From Aselliscus stoliczkanus (taxonomy: Eukaryota; Chordata; Mammalia; Chiroptera; Hipposideridae): a stretch of DNA of 64,000 bases. Each line of letters begins with the position of its first letter. The stretch's first letter is position 1. The translations under genes and the position numbers were made by a program. Below are positions 1 to 13,331 of the stretch, piece by piece. Below the pieces are notes generated by a model. That model saw only the letters and a program-made list of their open reading frames with translations, was not told the DNA's origin and did not search any database. The stretch spans positions 35,250,501 to 35,314,500 of the forward strand of contig CM066729.1 in NCBI GenBank assembly GCA_033961575.1. The letters run 5' to 3'.

Positions 1-2155
1 TCATTACCATGGCTACACAATAATCCATATTGTCCTAGTACTGTGGGAATATTTTTATCACATAGAAGTATTAGTATTAATCTAGGTGCTCTATGAAATA
101 CATTATACCTATATGTTTTGAAATGTGAAATGTGTACTCTTCTGAGAAGGATGCCAGCTGGTTTCACAGGTTTCATTTAAACTGAGACTTGTGTTTATCT
201 ACCTCAGCTTGGCTTCTGAAGGTGATAGTTGTATCTTTAACTCATGTCATGAGTCCTTATAACATAGCTTTAATACTCTCAAGAATATTATATAACTCGA
301 AGTTAATCAACACTTCCAAAATGCTACAGATATTATGAATTCAAATCAGGATATGTGATAGTTGGAGGGATAAAATCTTCCTGGATTTATAAATTTGTTC
401 AGTTGCCTTGTAGAAAATTTTTTTCAACAATTTTAAAGAATGAGAACTTTTTGTTATGCTAATTAATTTGGAAATATTAACAATACATGCAAAAGCTATG
501 AAAATGTATGCATTATATAAATAAGGATGTTTCAATTTAAGCTTGAAATATATACAGTGTTATGCAATTATAATTGATCTTAGTTTACATCAAAGATCTT
601 TCAAAATGGATTTTCATGTAAGACATGAATTTAATACTAATAATTTATATTTTTGGCAATTAACTCTACTTGGCAGACTTTATTAGCCTGGTTAGTTACT
701 CTTCATGGTAATAAACTACATAACAACATGATACAGTCGCTTAGAAGCGTAAATTTATCTTTGTCCAGGTAGTTTAAATTGAGTTGATTCTTATTTTCAG
801 TTTGCTATTGTTTAATTCTCTCAGAGTAAAGGTGCTAAATCAATAGGCAGAAGACTTCCAATGTCTGAGGACATTATTTAATATGTGAAATGTGCTTAAC
901 ACAATAGCAGACTCCATAGGTGCTCAATTAGTAAAAACTTCCACCTTGCAGGATAACCTCCAAATATTTTCAGAAATTAATCTTATAATCCTACTATAAC
1001 CTACATTTCGTATAGCATCTCTCACTCTTCTTTCTCTCTCATTGTGTTCTAAATAAACAAAAAACTCATAATTGTTCATTTGTAACTGTTCACCTGCATG
1101 CTTTGGTCACAATTTTTTTTTTTCCATTAAAACAACCTTTATCCTCTCTGTGCTTGTGAAGTCTAATCCACACTTTTCATGAGGCTCTCTTCTTCATCCA
1201 AATCAAAGTAATAGTACTTATCTCCCCATTCCTAGTACTGCAGTGATTTATAGCTATGTCATATAATTTTGATAAAGAGATATTCATAATAGCATTATTT
1301 GTATATGATTTATTTCTTGTATATATCTAAAAACCCCTGATTATATATAAGTAGTTAAAATCATCAATTTAAAATAATAAAGTAGAAGTATGTTTGCAAA
1401 ATAATCAAACGAGAGAATTAACTTCAACTGGGAATATACTCTACCTCTATTTTTCTGTAAGAAATATTCTTAATATAAGAAACAGCTTAAAAGACTCCAT
1501 TGGGAGTAAGTGGCTATACATATAATTATATACAGGATTCCCTAATAGCAGAGGCAAATAACAAGTGATGCTGGAGGGGCAGTTATGATGGTCTAACTAT
1601 TAATCAGAAGGATATTTTATAGAGAAAAGTCAAAAGATGATCATTGATTTAAATAACAGATTTATTGATCAAGTATAGTGGCAAGTTTCTACAACTGAGA
1701 TAATGGAAAAAGTTTAATGACTTTTTTATGTGAATATATCACATTTGCTAAAGGTGCATTTTTTTCTCAGATAAAAATTACCTTTAATCATTCCACACGA
1801 GGCCTACAGAAGTTCTACAAGATGATTAAATAGTAATGATACAATACATCTCAAAGTACTGTAACACCAAAAAAGAGGTGTAGTAAAGGCTGAAATGGCA
1901 CATTGTACAGCGTCCTTCAAGATTTTCTGGTAATTTTTTTGTTTTGACCTTAAACTTTTGTTTTTGATAGTGAATCCTGTGTTAATAGAAATATTATTTT
2001 AGTAATTATTTTTAAAAAAATAAATAGGATCTTCTTTCTGGGAAACAAAAAGCCTTGCAAAATTTGAATTCCTTATATGCATTTTGTGTTTTAGATTAAA
2101 GTTCTATGGTAAAGAAAAAAAATCTTATAAATTTAAGCCCACATGAAAAATTACC
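1..2155. other. AT-rich anonymous DNA
   Basis: No gene, RNA gene or confident repeat recognised. Reading frames are short and low-complexity. Confidence 0.5.
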
Positions 2156-2159
2156 TGAG

Positions 2160-2265
2160 CCATTAATAACATACAAAACCCCAGGCCTCACTGCCAGATG
2201 GTCTGATTCAGTGGGCCTGCGGTGGGGCCCAGGAATCTGTTACCTGGATGATTCCTACACTGAAT
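2160..2265 (+). mobile_element. MER5A-like hAT fragment
   Basis: The 'tctgattcagtgggcctg' and 'ggtggggcccaggaatctg' boxes are characteristic of MER5-type DNA transposon fossils. Only the core is recognisable. Confidence 0.55.
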
Positions 2266-2599
2266 CAGGGAAAACCAAGACAGATTTTCTCTAAGAAGAA
2301 TGTGGACCAAAGTCAGTCCCCAGACACCTATGTGGTTACACTGTAGTAAAAATAAAGTCTGATATGTTTACAGAAACCAAAGTTTGATATTAACTTTACT
2401 TCATAGTTGAGCAAAACCCATGTTTCTGAGATTAGCTTCTTCATCTGTAAAATTAGATTACCTACCTTTCAGAACAGAAGCACAGATCATAATACGAACC
2501 TATAAAATAGAGAAAAATAAATAAAATATAAATGTTCATTGTCCAGTTTCCTTGACCCCAACATAATAATAAGTTTTGGACTGCTGTCAATTATAACAG

Positions 2600-4070
2600 C
2601 TCACAGTATCTTTTAAGGGTTGAAAAGTAGGTCCTGCTTGGAAGAGGACTATGCTCTCCGGAAGATGTAGAGACCCAGCACCAGGGAGTCCAGAGCTCAA
2701 AAGAATACATCATATTGTGAGAACATAGCATTATCTCAACATGATTGACTGAGCAGGTTTGGACATTCAGTGATCAAGTGGAGTTTATTTCCCTGCAGGG
2801 ATGACCAATCCCACTCACTAAAAGGTGGGAATGAGGATGGTGGAAACATTGTCGATTACTGTACTCTAAGTAAACAAAGGAGGAATTTCTAGCCAAAGAC
2901 CAAGGTTTGCAACTATCCAATTCATTTACATTAATCTATAACTAAATCTCATTTATCTCTTGAGCTAGATAAAGGCAGAATGTCTACCATGAGAAAGGAC
3001 ATTATGCTAAGTTCATGATTTTGTTGTAAATTCAGGGTTCGACTCTTATATATAGGTTCTGTTCATTCCCTTCTTCCTGGAGCAGATTTAGCTGTCAGGC
3101 CATGGACTTGAAGAGGTCCCTGACCCATAGTTAATCTCACCTTCACCCATCGAGGTTTATAGTCCTCAGGCTTACAGTCCAGGTCAACTTCTGATCACCT
3201 GGCATCCAAGTCCCGCTGATACCTAAAATAGCTGTAAGTTTCCACTTTTGTGTCCACTTAGACAAACTTGTCTCTGTTTGGCCTTTGGTCTGCAGCGTTT
3301 CCTCATTACAACCATAAGACTTTTTGGGACACATGGCATCTCTCCCTCAGCCAACATCTGGTTTCTGCACATGATGTTGGGCCTGTAGGTTTAGGTAAGA
3401 TTGTCTTTGGGCCTATTCCCCAGAGGCCTCATATAGCCATTGTTTCTAGAAGACTAAGAAACCACGTTGAACCCTGGGTTCAGCTTTAATGACTATTACT
3501 CTACAAAGCCAAGGGTATGCATCTACTCTTATCACAAAGCAGCTCAAACCGAGTCTTCTGTCAGACACCATCATCATAATCTTCTCTGTGACACAGGGAG
3601 AGGATCTTCACCTGGTCTCTGAGACACAAGCTATTTCCATTTACTTGTCTGTCACTCTCTTCCCCTACTGCCTCTACTCAGTCAGGGCAAGCAGTCATTT
3701 TCCTTTAGAATTCTCCACAGTGGAACATGGTAGGGAAAATCTAAACCAAAAAACAAAGCAAAACAAAAAATACATTTCATTCCAACCTATATTCTATTAT
3801 ACATGTTGATTATATCAATATCTTGCTTTAGGAATGCTCCAAAAACCTTTTCTGTAATATTTTTGTCTATTCTCTTTGTCTTGAATTTCCAGAGTTTGTT
3901 TGGAAACTGAAAAACTGAGTTTCTTTTTCCTTATACCTTTAATATAAATCCTCTCCTCATCTGGCTACCTATCTAAGTCAGATCAAACTTCAAATAGCAC
4001 AAGTTCCAGATGACGCCTACCCCAGCTCGAACTCAGAACCTGGAAAATGTCCACATTAATTCCTCCAGGC
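2600..4070. other. GC-richer anonymous block, possibly an old retroelement
   Basis: Base composition rises and short frames appear on both strands (for example 3268-3489 and 3489-3809), but none resembles a known protein. Could be a decayed ERV or LTR; no target duplication or LTR pair found. Confidence 0.35.
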
Positions 4071-4074
4071 AATG

Positions 4075-4388
4075 GGCTGAATGTATGTGCCTTTCCTTCC
4101 CCAAAATTCATATATTGAAACCTTAATCCCAATGTGATGGTGGAGCTATCATCAATGGAATATTGTCCTTATAAAGAGATGTCAGAGGACTAGCTCGGTC
4201 TCTTAAAGTCATTTGGAGATATAAGGAGAAGTTGACAGTCTGAAGCCAAGAAAAGGACCCTCAACATACCTAACAATGCTGGCACCATAATCTTAGACTT
4301 CCAGTCTCCACACATGTGAGAAATACATTTTTGTTATTGAAAACCACCCAGTTTATGATGTTTTGTTATAGCATTCTGAACTAAGACA
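4075..4388 (+). mobile_element. MaLR-type LTR (MLT1/MST-like)
   Basis: A run resembling ERVL-MaLR LTRs: it opens tgggctgaatgtatgtg, has the 'ccccaaaattcatatattga' box, a 'ccttataaagaga' TATA-like region, 'cttccagtctccacac', an 'agaaatacatttttgtt' polyadenylation region, and closes 'gaactaagacacc'. It is moderately decayed, which fits an old mammalian insertion. The subfamily cannot be fixed by eye. Confidence 0.7.
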
Positions 4389-4534
4389 CCCCATTATGTT
4401 TTACAACAATGGACTGTTTATAGGTGATATTTTTCAACTTATTACCTTGTTTTACCACAAATTCAAACAGAAAATGGAGAAAATAATCAAATAATAACAA
4501 TATAATAATAATAATGGCAAAGATGATAAAGTGT

Positions 4535-4760
4535 TACAATGTTAATTCATTGAGTACCAATTATGTGCTAAGCGTTTTTCTAAATAATGTACACACATCA
4601 ACATGTAGAGTTTATCACAACTCTATGAGTGAGGTATTGTTAGTGTTCCCATTTTAAATATGATTAAATTTAAGAAGAAATGTTAATTGACTTGCCACAG
4701 CTAACAAGTAAAATAATCAGAATCTAAACCTGATAGTCTGGTTCCAGAACCTGTGCATTA
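4535..4760 (+). repeat. MIR-family SINE fossil
   Basis: It keeps the MIR/L2-tail order: 'gagtaccaattatgtgctaa', 'tttatcacaactctatgagt', 'ttcccattttaaat', 'acttgccacagctaacaagt'. Strongly decayed. Confidence 0.6.
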
Positions 4761-4814
4761 TTTCATTAGTTTTCACTCCTAACATACTAATTGAACAGTC
4801 CTATATTATGCAAT

Positions 4815-5085
4815 TAAATGGACATGGGGTTCTGTCTCAATTTTATTACATAATCACTGTGTGTTCTTAGTCAAGTTACTGATTATCTTCTACTTCAGTT
4901 TTCTTACCTGTAAAATGGAAATAATATTACCATTATCAAAGATATTACTTAAATTCTCTAAGACTTCATTTATTCATTTATAGAAGAGACAAGACCATTC
5001 ATAGATTTGTAATTGAGGTTGAATATATGCAAAGTGCTTAACCCAGTGCCTAATGCATGATAAGCCATGAAAAAATACTTTTTCT
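4815..5085 (+). repeat. MIR-family SINE fossil
   Basis: It has core MIR wording: 'tcaagttactgattatcttc', 'cagttttcttacctgtaaaa', 'tggaaataatattaccatta', and near the end 'gtgcttaacccagtgcctaa'. Lies directly after the previous MIR in the same direction. Confidence 0.7.
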
Positions 5086-5224
5086 TATAGTGCTGTACTT
5101 TTCTTATACTTTTTTGTGTTTAAATATCAAAATATAAGTTATTTAATAAAATATTTGTGTAATTCTAATTATGCTATTTAGTATATATGTGTTTCAAGTA
5201 CACTTTGCTTTCCTGACCATTTTA

Positions 5225-5490
5225 TATCCATGGTACGTGGTATTAGCCAGAACATGGCTTTACATACATTTTTTTGAAAATGGAATAAATATAGCTTTGC
5301 AGTCACTTTTAACATTTACTTGCTTTGTGATATTGAACAAATAATTAAATTTTCTTAGTCTCAATTTTCAAGTCTGTGAAACTGGAATATAAAAATTATA
5401 GCTCAAGGCTATTTTCGCAATTTATTTCAAGAAAAAATGTAAAGTTCTAGCCCAGTCTCAGGAACATGGTAGTGCTTTGTGGAATATAGT
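5225..5490 (+). repeat. MIR-family SINE fossil
   Basis: Weakly preserved: 'tttgtgatattgaacaaata', 'tctcaattttcaagtctgtg', and 'tagcccagtctcaggaacat' in the expected order. A third MIR in tandem orientation. Confidence 0.5.
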
Positions 5491-5531
5491 TATTGATACT
5501 TATATTCACATAACTATGCATATTTTATACA

Positions 5532-5535
<4 letters not shown>

Positions 5536-5588
<53 letters not shown>

Positions 5589-5671
5589 TTAATTTAAACC
5601 AGTATGAGTAGTGATGAATAGTGTGTGTGTGTGTGAGAGAGAGAGAGAGGGAGGAAGAGAGAGAGAGAGAC
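5536..5671. repeat. Compound microsatellite (GT)n-(AT)n and (GT)n-(GA)n
   Basis: GT repeats 5536-5572 run into AT 5573-5588. A second block of GT then GA follows at about 5621-5671. The long reading frame on the reverse strand here is low-complexity noise. Confidence 0.95.
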
Positions 5672-5879
5672 TGAATATTCATTATTCTCATTGGAAATGG
5701 ATTCTTTGACAAGCTCATGAAAACTGCGTAATTTGCCTCAAAAAAATGTACAAATACACCTACTCTCCAAAAGAGATTAGGTTTAAGAAATTCCTCATGT
5801 AAGCCTTTCCATAACCATGTGTTTAATACATCTACCCTCCTAGAAGTTTGTTTCAAAACCGTTTCAAAACTGTGGCCCA

Positions 5880-8869
5880 AGAGGTCACAGCATTTGGAAA
5901 AGCCAAAAAGCTTTTGTCTGATATTGTTTCTTAATTTTGTTTTTACTTAGGTGCATAACTAACAACCAATACGTCTATTTATTTTTGAAATCTTGATGGT
6001 TAGCAAGATTTTTCAAATGATTGCAATTTTGAGATTATGACATTTTTTTTTACTATTTACACCTAAAACTGTGGTTTGCATCCAGAGGAAAAGACCAAGG
6101 CCTCCATTCTGATGCAAAACAGTTTTCTTATAGGTGCTGCAGAAATGGTTCTGCCTGAATCTAAGACAACCATATATTAATGGCCAGAACATTGGCACTT
6201 ACTGTTAAATGTTTTCATATTTCAGTCATCAGTTTGACTCTTTCCTCCCAGTTTGGACCTGTATGTCTGAAATCTGAGACAACTGGAGATGTGGGTCACT
6301 CACTACCTCTCTAATTTTGTGTATGAGCAGGAAGCCAGCTGCAGAAGTAAATAGTTGATGGGGCAATAGCCCACTCACAAAAAATTCATGTCATGGATTC
6401 TGAAATATTCAGAAAAGTTGCTTTCAAGGCATTATTTTCTCCATAATTCTGATGATTTTTTTTCCATTCTGATTTAATTTTTATTGTTTATCTAAATGTA
6501 CTCTTTTTAAAAACAGAGGTGTTTTTTAAAAAAAATCCTACTTGAGAATTAACCCTGACTAACATAAGTAGAATTTGGACGATAAATCTCTACTGACAAA
6601 TTAAATTCTAGAATAAGATTTAGATATTATATTAATGATTATGAATGTTTTTAAGTTTCTTCAAAGAGAGGATTTCCACAATATTCAATGTTGGCATACC
6701 ACCAAGTATAGAGACGCTTCTCTCCTATAGCTATGTTTGGAAGTACAGAGGGCATAGGAACATTTTAAGGATTCACTGAAGCACAACTTCCAAAAACATA
6801 ACGAGTTGGGACCTGCTGGGAAACAAGGTCTCAGATAAATCAGTCTGGTGGGTGGCACTGAGGAGCCAAATAGTTGTTTCTCAGTGTTACATTCAGGAAG
6901 AATGCAAGGGGAAGAGGTGGACTCTCAAACAATAAGACTGTGACTGCAAACCTAGGGACATGTTTCATACACACACTGAGGATTCAGAATTGCTCCTTCT
7001 ATACTGATAGTTTTGACAATAATAATTTTCCCCAACACATACTGATACTCATAAGTAAGTATCATGTACATATAAATAGTACACCTGCATTTTACCATGA
7101 TATGGAAACAATGGTGGAAGAAGGGAGGCATTCCCTCAGAAATTAGACTGAGAAAACATCATAGTCTCGCTGGTTGATGATTTCACTCCTCAGGAAGGGT
7201 TCTAACTATTTTTAGTCCATTTAAAGGATATATATTTAAAGAGGACATATTTTTTCAAAAGTCTATTTTGAAAAGAGAAACTTTTCCGCAGAATTTTATT
7301 GTAAGGAAACTGGATTCTCACCTGCTGTTAAGATCACACAGAGGCCCAACCGTTAGTTTCATCAACTCTTCATAGGGAGTATCTTTGGATTGTAACCTGA
7401 GTGTGACAGGAGTCAAATAAAACATCTGACCAGTGTGTACCATATTCCCAGAACACTATTCTCCTTTTCGTTTCTTCCCCATGTCCTCTGATTTTATTAA
7501 AGCAAAAGCTTGGAGGCTTCTCTCAGACCTCAGGAGTCAGTAAGGTCTCAAGAGTCCCTAGAAAGAGAACATTTTTAAATAACTTGTCCAACTTGTTTTC
7601 TCTTCCATTTCTCACATCATTCTTAATTTGTTAAAAAAAATAAAAAAGCATTAAATAACTTTTACTCTATTGCCTATATCTTTCAATGTAGTCAGATATA
7701 TTTTCAGCAAACACATAGTTTTGCCTCCTTTTCAATTTGTATGACTTTGTTTGTTTTGTTGTGTTTTTACATAATTACAATGGCTAGGATGTGTTCCAGT
7801 TTAGGACATTTCTTTTGACCTCTTTAGGCTGTATCCTCACCTGTATTTATTATGCTAATAAGCCTATGCAAATAATCCTTTATATTTGAAATAATTTGCA
7901 TCTTACAGTTACCAAATTTATAGTAATTACACAAACATAGATGCACACATACACACAAGTATATTAGAGTGTGTGTGTGTGTATGAGTGTGTTACTGACA
8001 GAAAACACAAGAACTCTGGGTCAGAGATAAATAGATTGTTACTTACAGCAAAGGCAGCAGTCAGAGGAGCAGATCAGGTGTGTTTTTTGAGCCCCAAAAC
8101 TCCACATGCTGATTCCATAAAGGTGCATGCAGTGTGCTGTATTACAGGAGAGAAAGTCTGAATTTAGGAAACTCTAATTTAGTGAACTACCTATTCTCAC
8201 CTCTGGAGAGAGACACTGTATTTTTACTCTGGAACTTAAGTAAATCTTCTGCAAGGATATTAAGTAGAAAGCTTTAACTTTACAACACTGAAATCTTGCT
8301 GGAGAGGGAGCTATCCCTAAGCATTACTGTGAAATGTCTTATATAAACGTTAACCATGAACGTGGGTGATTAAGCTGGAAAGGAGTCTGTCTTCAAATTA
8401 GTGTCATTTATTGAACTTGTTTACATTTTATAAAATTCAAAAAAACATTCTCCTCCTAGAGTTTATGGTAAGGATTAAATGAAAACATCTTTGATAAATT
8501 TTCTCTTAAAGTTGCAACTTGTCATAAAATTTCTGAGGATTTCTTGAACTCCTGAATGGCTCCTCTCTGAATCTGTAATCTACTGACAATTTTCTAGTTC
8601 TTCACTGTTTAAATCCCATTAAATCCTGTGGTGAAGTATCAGCTTCACAAACTAGGTAGAGATAGCTGTGGCAATATCGAGTATGGAATTTTTCAGGGAC
8701 AATGTGCTAATAAGTAATATACCAGTGATTCAAAAGAGAATTTTATTTAATTAAATTCTAATATATATACACATACATGCACATACCCATGTATGCATAT
8801 GTACAAATATACATGTGTGAATGTCAAAAAATTTGTCCTACAAATTTTATATTGTCAGTGAATAAAGAA
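5880..8869. other. Anonymous DNA
   Basis: No supported gene. A short GT tract near 7970-7990. I see no confident repeat assignment between the MIRs and the L1 fragment at 8870. Confidence 0.45.
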
Positions 8870-9110
8870 ATTTAATTATAATAAAATGCTATATTTTATC
8901 TATGAGTACTCTCAAATGGTAGAAATGACAGTTTATACAATGTTTGTGGAAAGTAATTTTACAATACATATTGAGATCCTTAAAATTTTTTTAAATCATT
9001 GGCCCGTCAATTCCACCTTGTCAGTAATCTGGACAAATAAAATAAAAACAAACCTTAAAATTATAAGACAATGCATTGCAAGATGATCACATCAGCATTA
9101 TAATATTGCT
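8870..9110 (+). mobile_element. Old L1 fragment
   Basis: Resembles the distal L1 ORF2 segment containing 'cattggcccgtcaattccac', with stops throughout. Confidence 0.4.
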
Positions 9111-10085
9111 ACATGATGTTAAAATTCAATTTCAATCAGGACAGAAATATAAATTGCATATGAAATTTCAAATGTAGATTAGTACAGTCACATTTTCAAA
9201 GGTCATTTCTAGAAATCAGTTCCATGTTTCTTGAACCTCTCAGCCATATCACAAATTTAAAAAGAAATCAGAGTAGAGAGAAAGGAGAAGAGAATGTATG
9301 TGATCTTTCTTTAAAGAGAGTTGGAGGGCTCTGAGAAGGCCATACCCCCATCTTCTCTTCCCTTCACAGAGCCCCAAAGGGGTAGAAGACGGACAAATTC
9401 TACGTCCTTCCTCAAGCTTAATCAGGAGATTTTTGTTTTCATGGGAAGTAACACAGAGAGATGGGAATGTCCATACACTGGGAAAATAGATAGGACAGTG
9501 ACTGACTCTCCCCCAATTGCAAACATGGCAGCATAGATGTGGCTGTACCTTGAGAGGATGGGACTTTCAAGGATAATCAGGGCAAGGGATGTTCATGAAT
9601 TTTCCCTGAGCCAAAAATGGCTCAGCGGGGAAAGAAGGTGGCCTGGAGCTGTGAAGCATACTGCCCAAAAAAAGGAGTGCCAGAAGGCAAAGGGATTCCT
9701 ACAACAAATGTTTACTAGAAAGATGACAAACAGGAGCCAAGGAGAGATTCTAAAAGACTAGCTGAAGCAAAAAGTAAATTGCTCATTTACGCAAATCAGA
9801 ACTAAACATTTGCAGTTGGCAACTCATAAGCACCTCTAAAGCCTCATGGATTTTCACCATCTTGATGCCCAGGAAGCCTGAAGCCATAACGTCAGATCAG
9901 AAGAGTTTCCTCTCACTCCCTGGGCCTACCACACAGAACCCTCCACTTTAATCTTAAACACTTAGAGCTAGCCGGTGGGAATAGAACTGAGAAAAAGAAA
10001 AGGTAATCAGCATGAGGGAAAACAGAACAAATCTTATGCTTGAACATCAACACATTTTGGATTGATACTTTTAATTATGAAATTG
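9111..10085. other. Anonymous block, partly purine-rich
   Basis: 9270-9990 is richer in G and A than its flanks and holds two adjacent frames (9321-9536, 9537-9761) without recognisable domains. It may be an old LTR or ERV remnant adjoining the solo LTR, but nothing proves it. Confidence 0.35.
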
Positions 10086-10091
10086 AGACAG

Positions 10092-10794
10092 TGTCACGTC
10101 TCTGCGCGGCTGGGTCTAGCTTCCTCAAGAGGACCGGCGGAGACTCAGAAAAAGAAATAAAGAGCAAGAGACAGGGATAGTTTAAAAAGCAATGTGAGCC
10201 AGGGGACTCTGTCTGATGGACAAGCCACGAGTCTGGTCAGCTTGCAGCTTTTATTGACTACAAACAGGGAAGGGGCTTTTCTCTTTCTGAGGTCTGTAAA
10301 TCACATGGGTCACCCAAGATTTAGCCAAATTTCCCTATGCCTCACAGACCACCTCAGCCGAAAGACCCCTTGATCAATGCAGCCCTGCCTCCTATGGGAA
10401 CAGATAATGGTTCACTATGACACCTTGAGGCAAGAATGCAAGGACTGCTGTTAGCTTCTTAAGAAGATTTCTCTTTTCAGTTGCAGGTTGTAAACTGCAG
10501 AAAAGGATTAACTGGCCCTTAGGCCCCATAGGCTTCACCTCCTTGATTCCTCCCAAGGACCCTCCGAAGGTGCCTGGCTTAGGCCGCCCTAATGCGCATA
10601 TTTTATATAGGATCTCACACCTATATTGGCATCCTGCGCATATGTAGGGTCTTGCCCGTTGTTGGCTCACCTGCCCTCTCTCTTAGGGTCCCATGGGGTT
10701 TTGCCATAGACATAGTGAATATCCTGTCCCCGTGAGGCCCAGCTGTTTTGGGCAAATGCAGGGAGGCAAATGGCGAGGCTGCTGTGAGGCCACA
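10092..10794 (-). mobile_element. Solo LTR of an endogenous retrovirus (class II-like)
   Basis: A 703-bp LTR in minus orientation. On the minus strand it begins TGTGGCC and ends CGTGACA. It is flanked by an exact 6-bp target duplication, agacag (10086-10091 and 10795-10800); 6 bp is usual for class II/betaretrovirus-like ERVs. On the minus strand there is a TATA-like box (complement of ttttatatag, 10601-10610) and a polyadenylation signal (complement of tttatt, 10250-10255). There is no internal gag, pol or env, so it is a solo LTR left by LTR-LTR recombination. Two reading frames inside it are LTR noise, not genes. The class is inferred from the duplication length only. Confidence 0.85.
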
Positions 10795-10941
10795 AGACAG
10801 AGTTTGTAACATTAAGAAATCAGAAGAGTGTTATTGCCTGAGAGAATCTAGGTAACTCATAAGACCCTTCTTAAATTTTCATCAACAGACACAGGACTAT
10901 ATACCTTCACCAAAAACAATTAGTAATAATAATAAAAACTA

Positions 10942-11374
10942 GGGCCGGCCTAGTGGCGCATTGGTTAAGCGCTGGTTTTGGGATGCCAGCGGCCCTGGTT
11001 CGGATCCCACATGAGGGCCAGTGACACTGCCCTCTACAGCTAACCTGGAGCTGGGCTGTGCGAGCCCCGGTGATGGTGTGGGCTGCAGCCCCTGCTGCAG
11101 TGGGCTGCCATAGGCTGCAGTGAGTGGCCCGCAGCCAGCGTGAGCGGCTGGCAGCCAAGTGTGAGCTGCCAATAGCCGCGGTGAGCGACATCCAGAGGCC
11201 AGCGACCGATCTGCCTCATCCGGGAAGAGCGCAATGACGATACCAACAGTGAAGCAACATCCTCCGCAACTAAACTGAAGAACAAGAAGACGGCAACTTG
11301 TCTGTTCCCCTTCCCCGATTCCCCAACGCTGTTCCCCTCCACCAATTCCCCAATAAAATCTTTAAAAAAAAAAA
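10942..11374 (+). mobile_element. tRNA-derived SINE, long form
   Basis: The head is tRNA-like (A box tggcgcattgg, B box ggttcggatcc) and is followed by 'agggccagtgacactgccc', as in the short SINEs of this window. Instead of ending there in poly-A, it continues 'tctacagcta' into about 330 bases of extra sequence: GC-rich 'ggctgc'-type repeats, a 'cctcatccgggaagagcgca' block, a pyrimidine-rich stretch and 'ccaataaaatc', then poly-A. It is flanked by a 16-bp duplication, taataataataaaaac (10924-10939, 11379-11394). The same long form recurs at 46549. Confidence 0.9.
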
Positions 11375-11399
11375 ATAATAATAATAATAAAAACAATTA

Positions 11400-12329
11400 T
11401 CATTTTCCACATATAAGCATATATTATTTAATTATTTAAATGATCATATACCTATTTTGGTCTAGGAATTAGGAGACCATGACAATCAGTCATGCCTGTC
11501 ACTTGAATATAGTTTTATCATTTTCAAAATAGATTAAACTATATAACTTCTCTGTTATGTAATTTCTACTTATGAATAAATTTTCCAAACATAGCAGCAA
11601 TTTATTGTATTCTTTGTCTTGTGAATTCAAACCAGATAATTTTTCTTTAATCAACTTAATATTCTTAAAACTTTAAGGTTCTATTATTTCATCTCATGTC
11701 AAGAAACTGATTATTATTTTTATTTGATTCTTTAGAATTTTATCATCCCATAAGAAAAAAGGTGGGGGGGGCAGTTGAAGCAAAAGTTAATATATGTAGA
11801 GTCCCTGTTATTTGTCATTTCTTAAGAAGAAATACACACTGATGTTTTCAAGGAGATAAGAATTGTAATAGGCAGTATCATTTTAAATGTGTCTCATAAA
11901 TTTTTTTAAAAGAAGCAAAATATCATGAAAGATTAGATTATTTCAGCTCTGGATAAGAGGAGGCAGAAATGAGATTTCGTTTTCCAGTTTTTTTCTAGGC
12001 TATAACCTAGTAAGCACTACAGTAATTACAACCCAAACCCAAAAATTGTGTTCTCAATCTAATTTTTACAGTTAATATTTAATATAGTAGCTTTCTGATA
12101 GATCTATCACAAAATGATTTATTAATATAACAAAAAAAGTAAAGAATTATTTCAATAGATTTCAATAGTAGAATTGTGCTGATAAGTGTATTTTTTACTT
12201 TTAGAAATCTTGTAGTGTTAGGTCATAATTGTCAACTTTTCTCAAATAGTGGGTGTATATTGTTTTCCAGGAAAAAAGGCACAGTTTGGATTTGTTTGAT
12301 TTTTAAAGTAAAAGGCTTATTATGTCTGT
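11400..12329. other. AT-rich anonymous DNA
   Basis: Nothing recognised apart from short homopolymer runs. Confidence 0.5.
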
Positions 12330-13295
12330 AAAGGAACTTGATTTGATTGGTAGTGATGAAGTGGTATCCATTGTTTCTAAGTGAGAAGTTTACTTTCATT
12401 CATCCCATTGTTCACCCTTTATGTAATGAATTTTTTTTTTTTTTTTTTTTTGCTGCTGTCAAGATTTTTCTCTCCAGCTTTGGCCTTGAACAATTTGACT
12501 ATGAAATGCCTACCCACTTTTTTCTTGTCATTTATCAAGTTGGGGTTCATTTTCATTCTTGGTTCTAAAATTCAAGGTCTTTTACTAAATTTGTGAAGTT
12601 TTTAACCACAATTCTATCAATTATTTTGTGTACTTATTTCTCTCTTCTTATCGGAGTAACTAAATTGGACTTATACTGAACCACTCAATATGCCTCTGAA
12701 ACCCAGTTGTTTCTTTTTAGAAAAAAAAAAAAAATTAGCTTTCTGTTGTTTGAGCAGATGATTTCTATGGATTGATTGTCAAATTCACACATTCGTTTTG
12801 CAGTTTTTAATGTGTTCTGTTTAGCGAATATCCATTTTGCTTGTGCTTTTCACCTTTACAGCTTTCCATTTTTTCTTTTGTTTCATTTTACTTTCCCCTC
12901 ATTGAGATCATATTTTTCTTTACCTATTTTTGAATATTTATAATATGTGGATATACATAATTTCCTTTAATTATTCTAACATGTTTATAATAGATGATTT
13001 GAAGTCTCAACTAAATTCACAGTAGGAACATCTCAGAATCCACTTCTATAAACTGCTTCCCACACCACATATGGATCATATTTTCCTTTCTTTGTTTGTT
13101 TGTTTAATAATTTTTAGCTAAAAGCTGGACATTGCAGATAACACAGATACCAATTTTGAATTCTCTTATATCCTTGTGATAATTGTCGAATTTTTCTTGT
13201 AATAGACAATTAACTTGCCTGGGCTCAAAATGAAAACTCTATTTCACCTGTAATGTGATATCTCTTCCCAGTTCTTTCAGAGTCTAGCTGCTGCT

Positions 13296-13331
<36 letters not shown>

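Noticed and set aside
3268..3809. Two adjacent plus-strand frames (73 and 106 codons)
   Set aside because: No recognisable domain, and the second ends in low-complexity lysine/asparagine sequence.
5506..5880. 124-codon reverse-strand frame
   Set aside because: Most of it is translated GT/GA/AT microsatellite; no protein-like sequence outside it.
10392..10812. Reverse-strand frames of 92 and 63 codons
   Set aside because: They lie mostly inside the solo LTR and reflect its GC content.
10907..11396. Several reverse-strand frames up to 118 codons
   Set aside because: Antisense translation of the long-form SINE; the same pattern recurs at 46544-47107.
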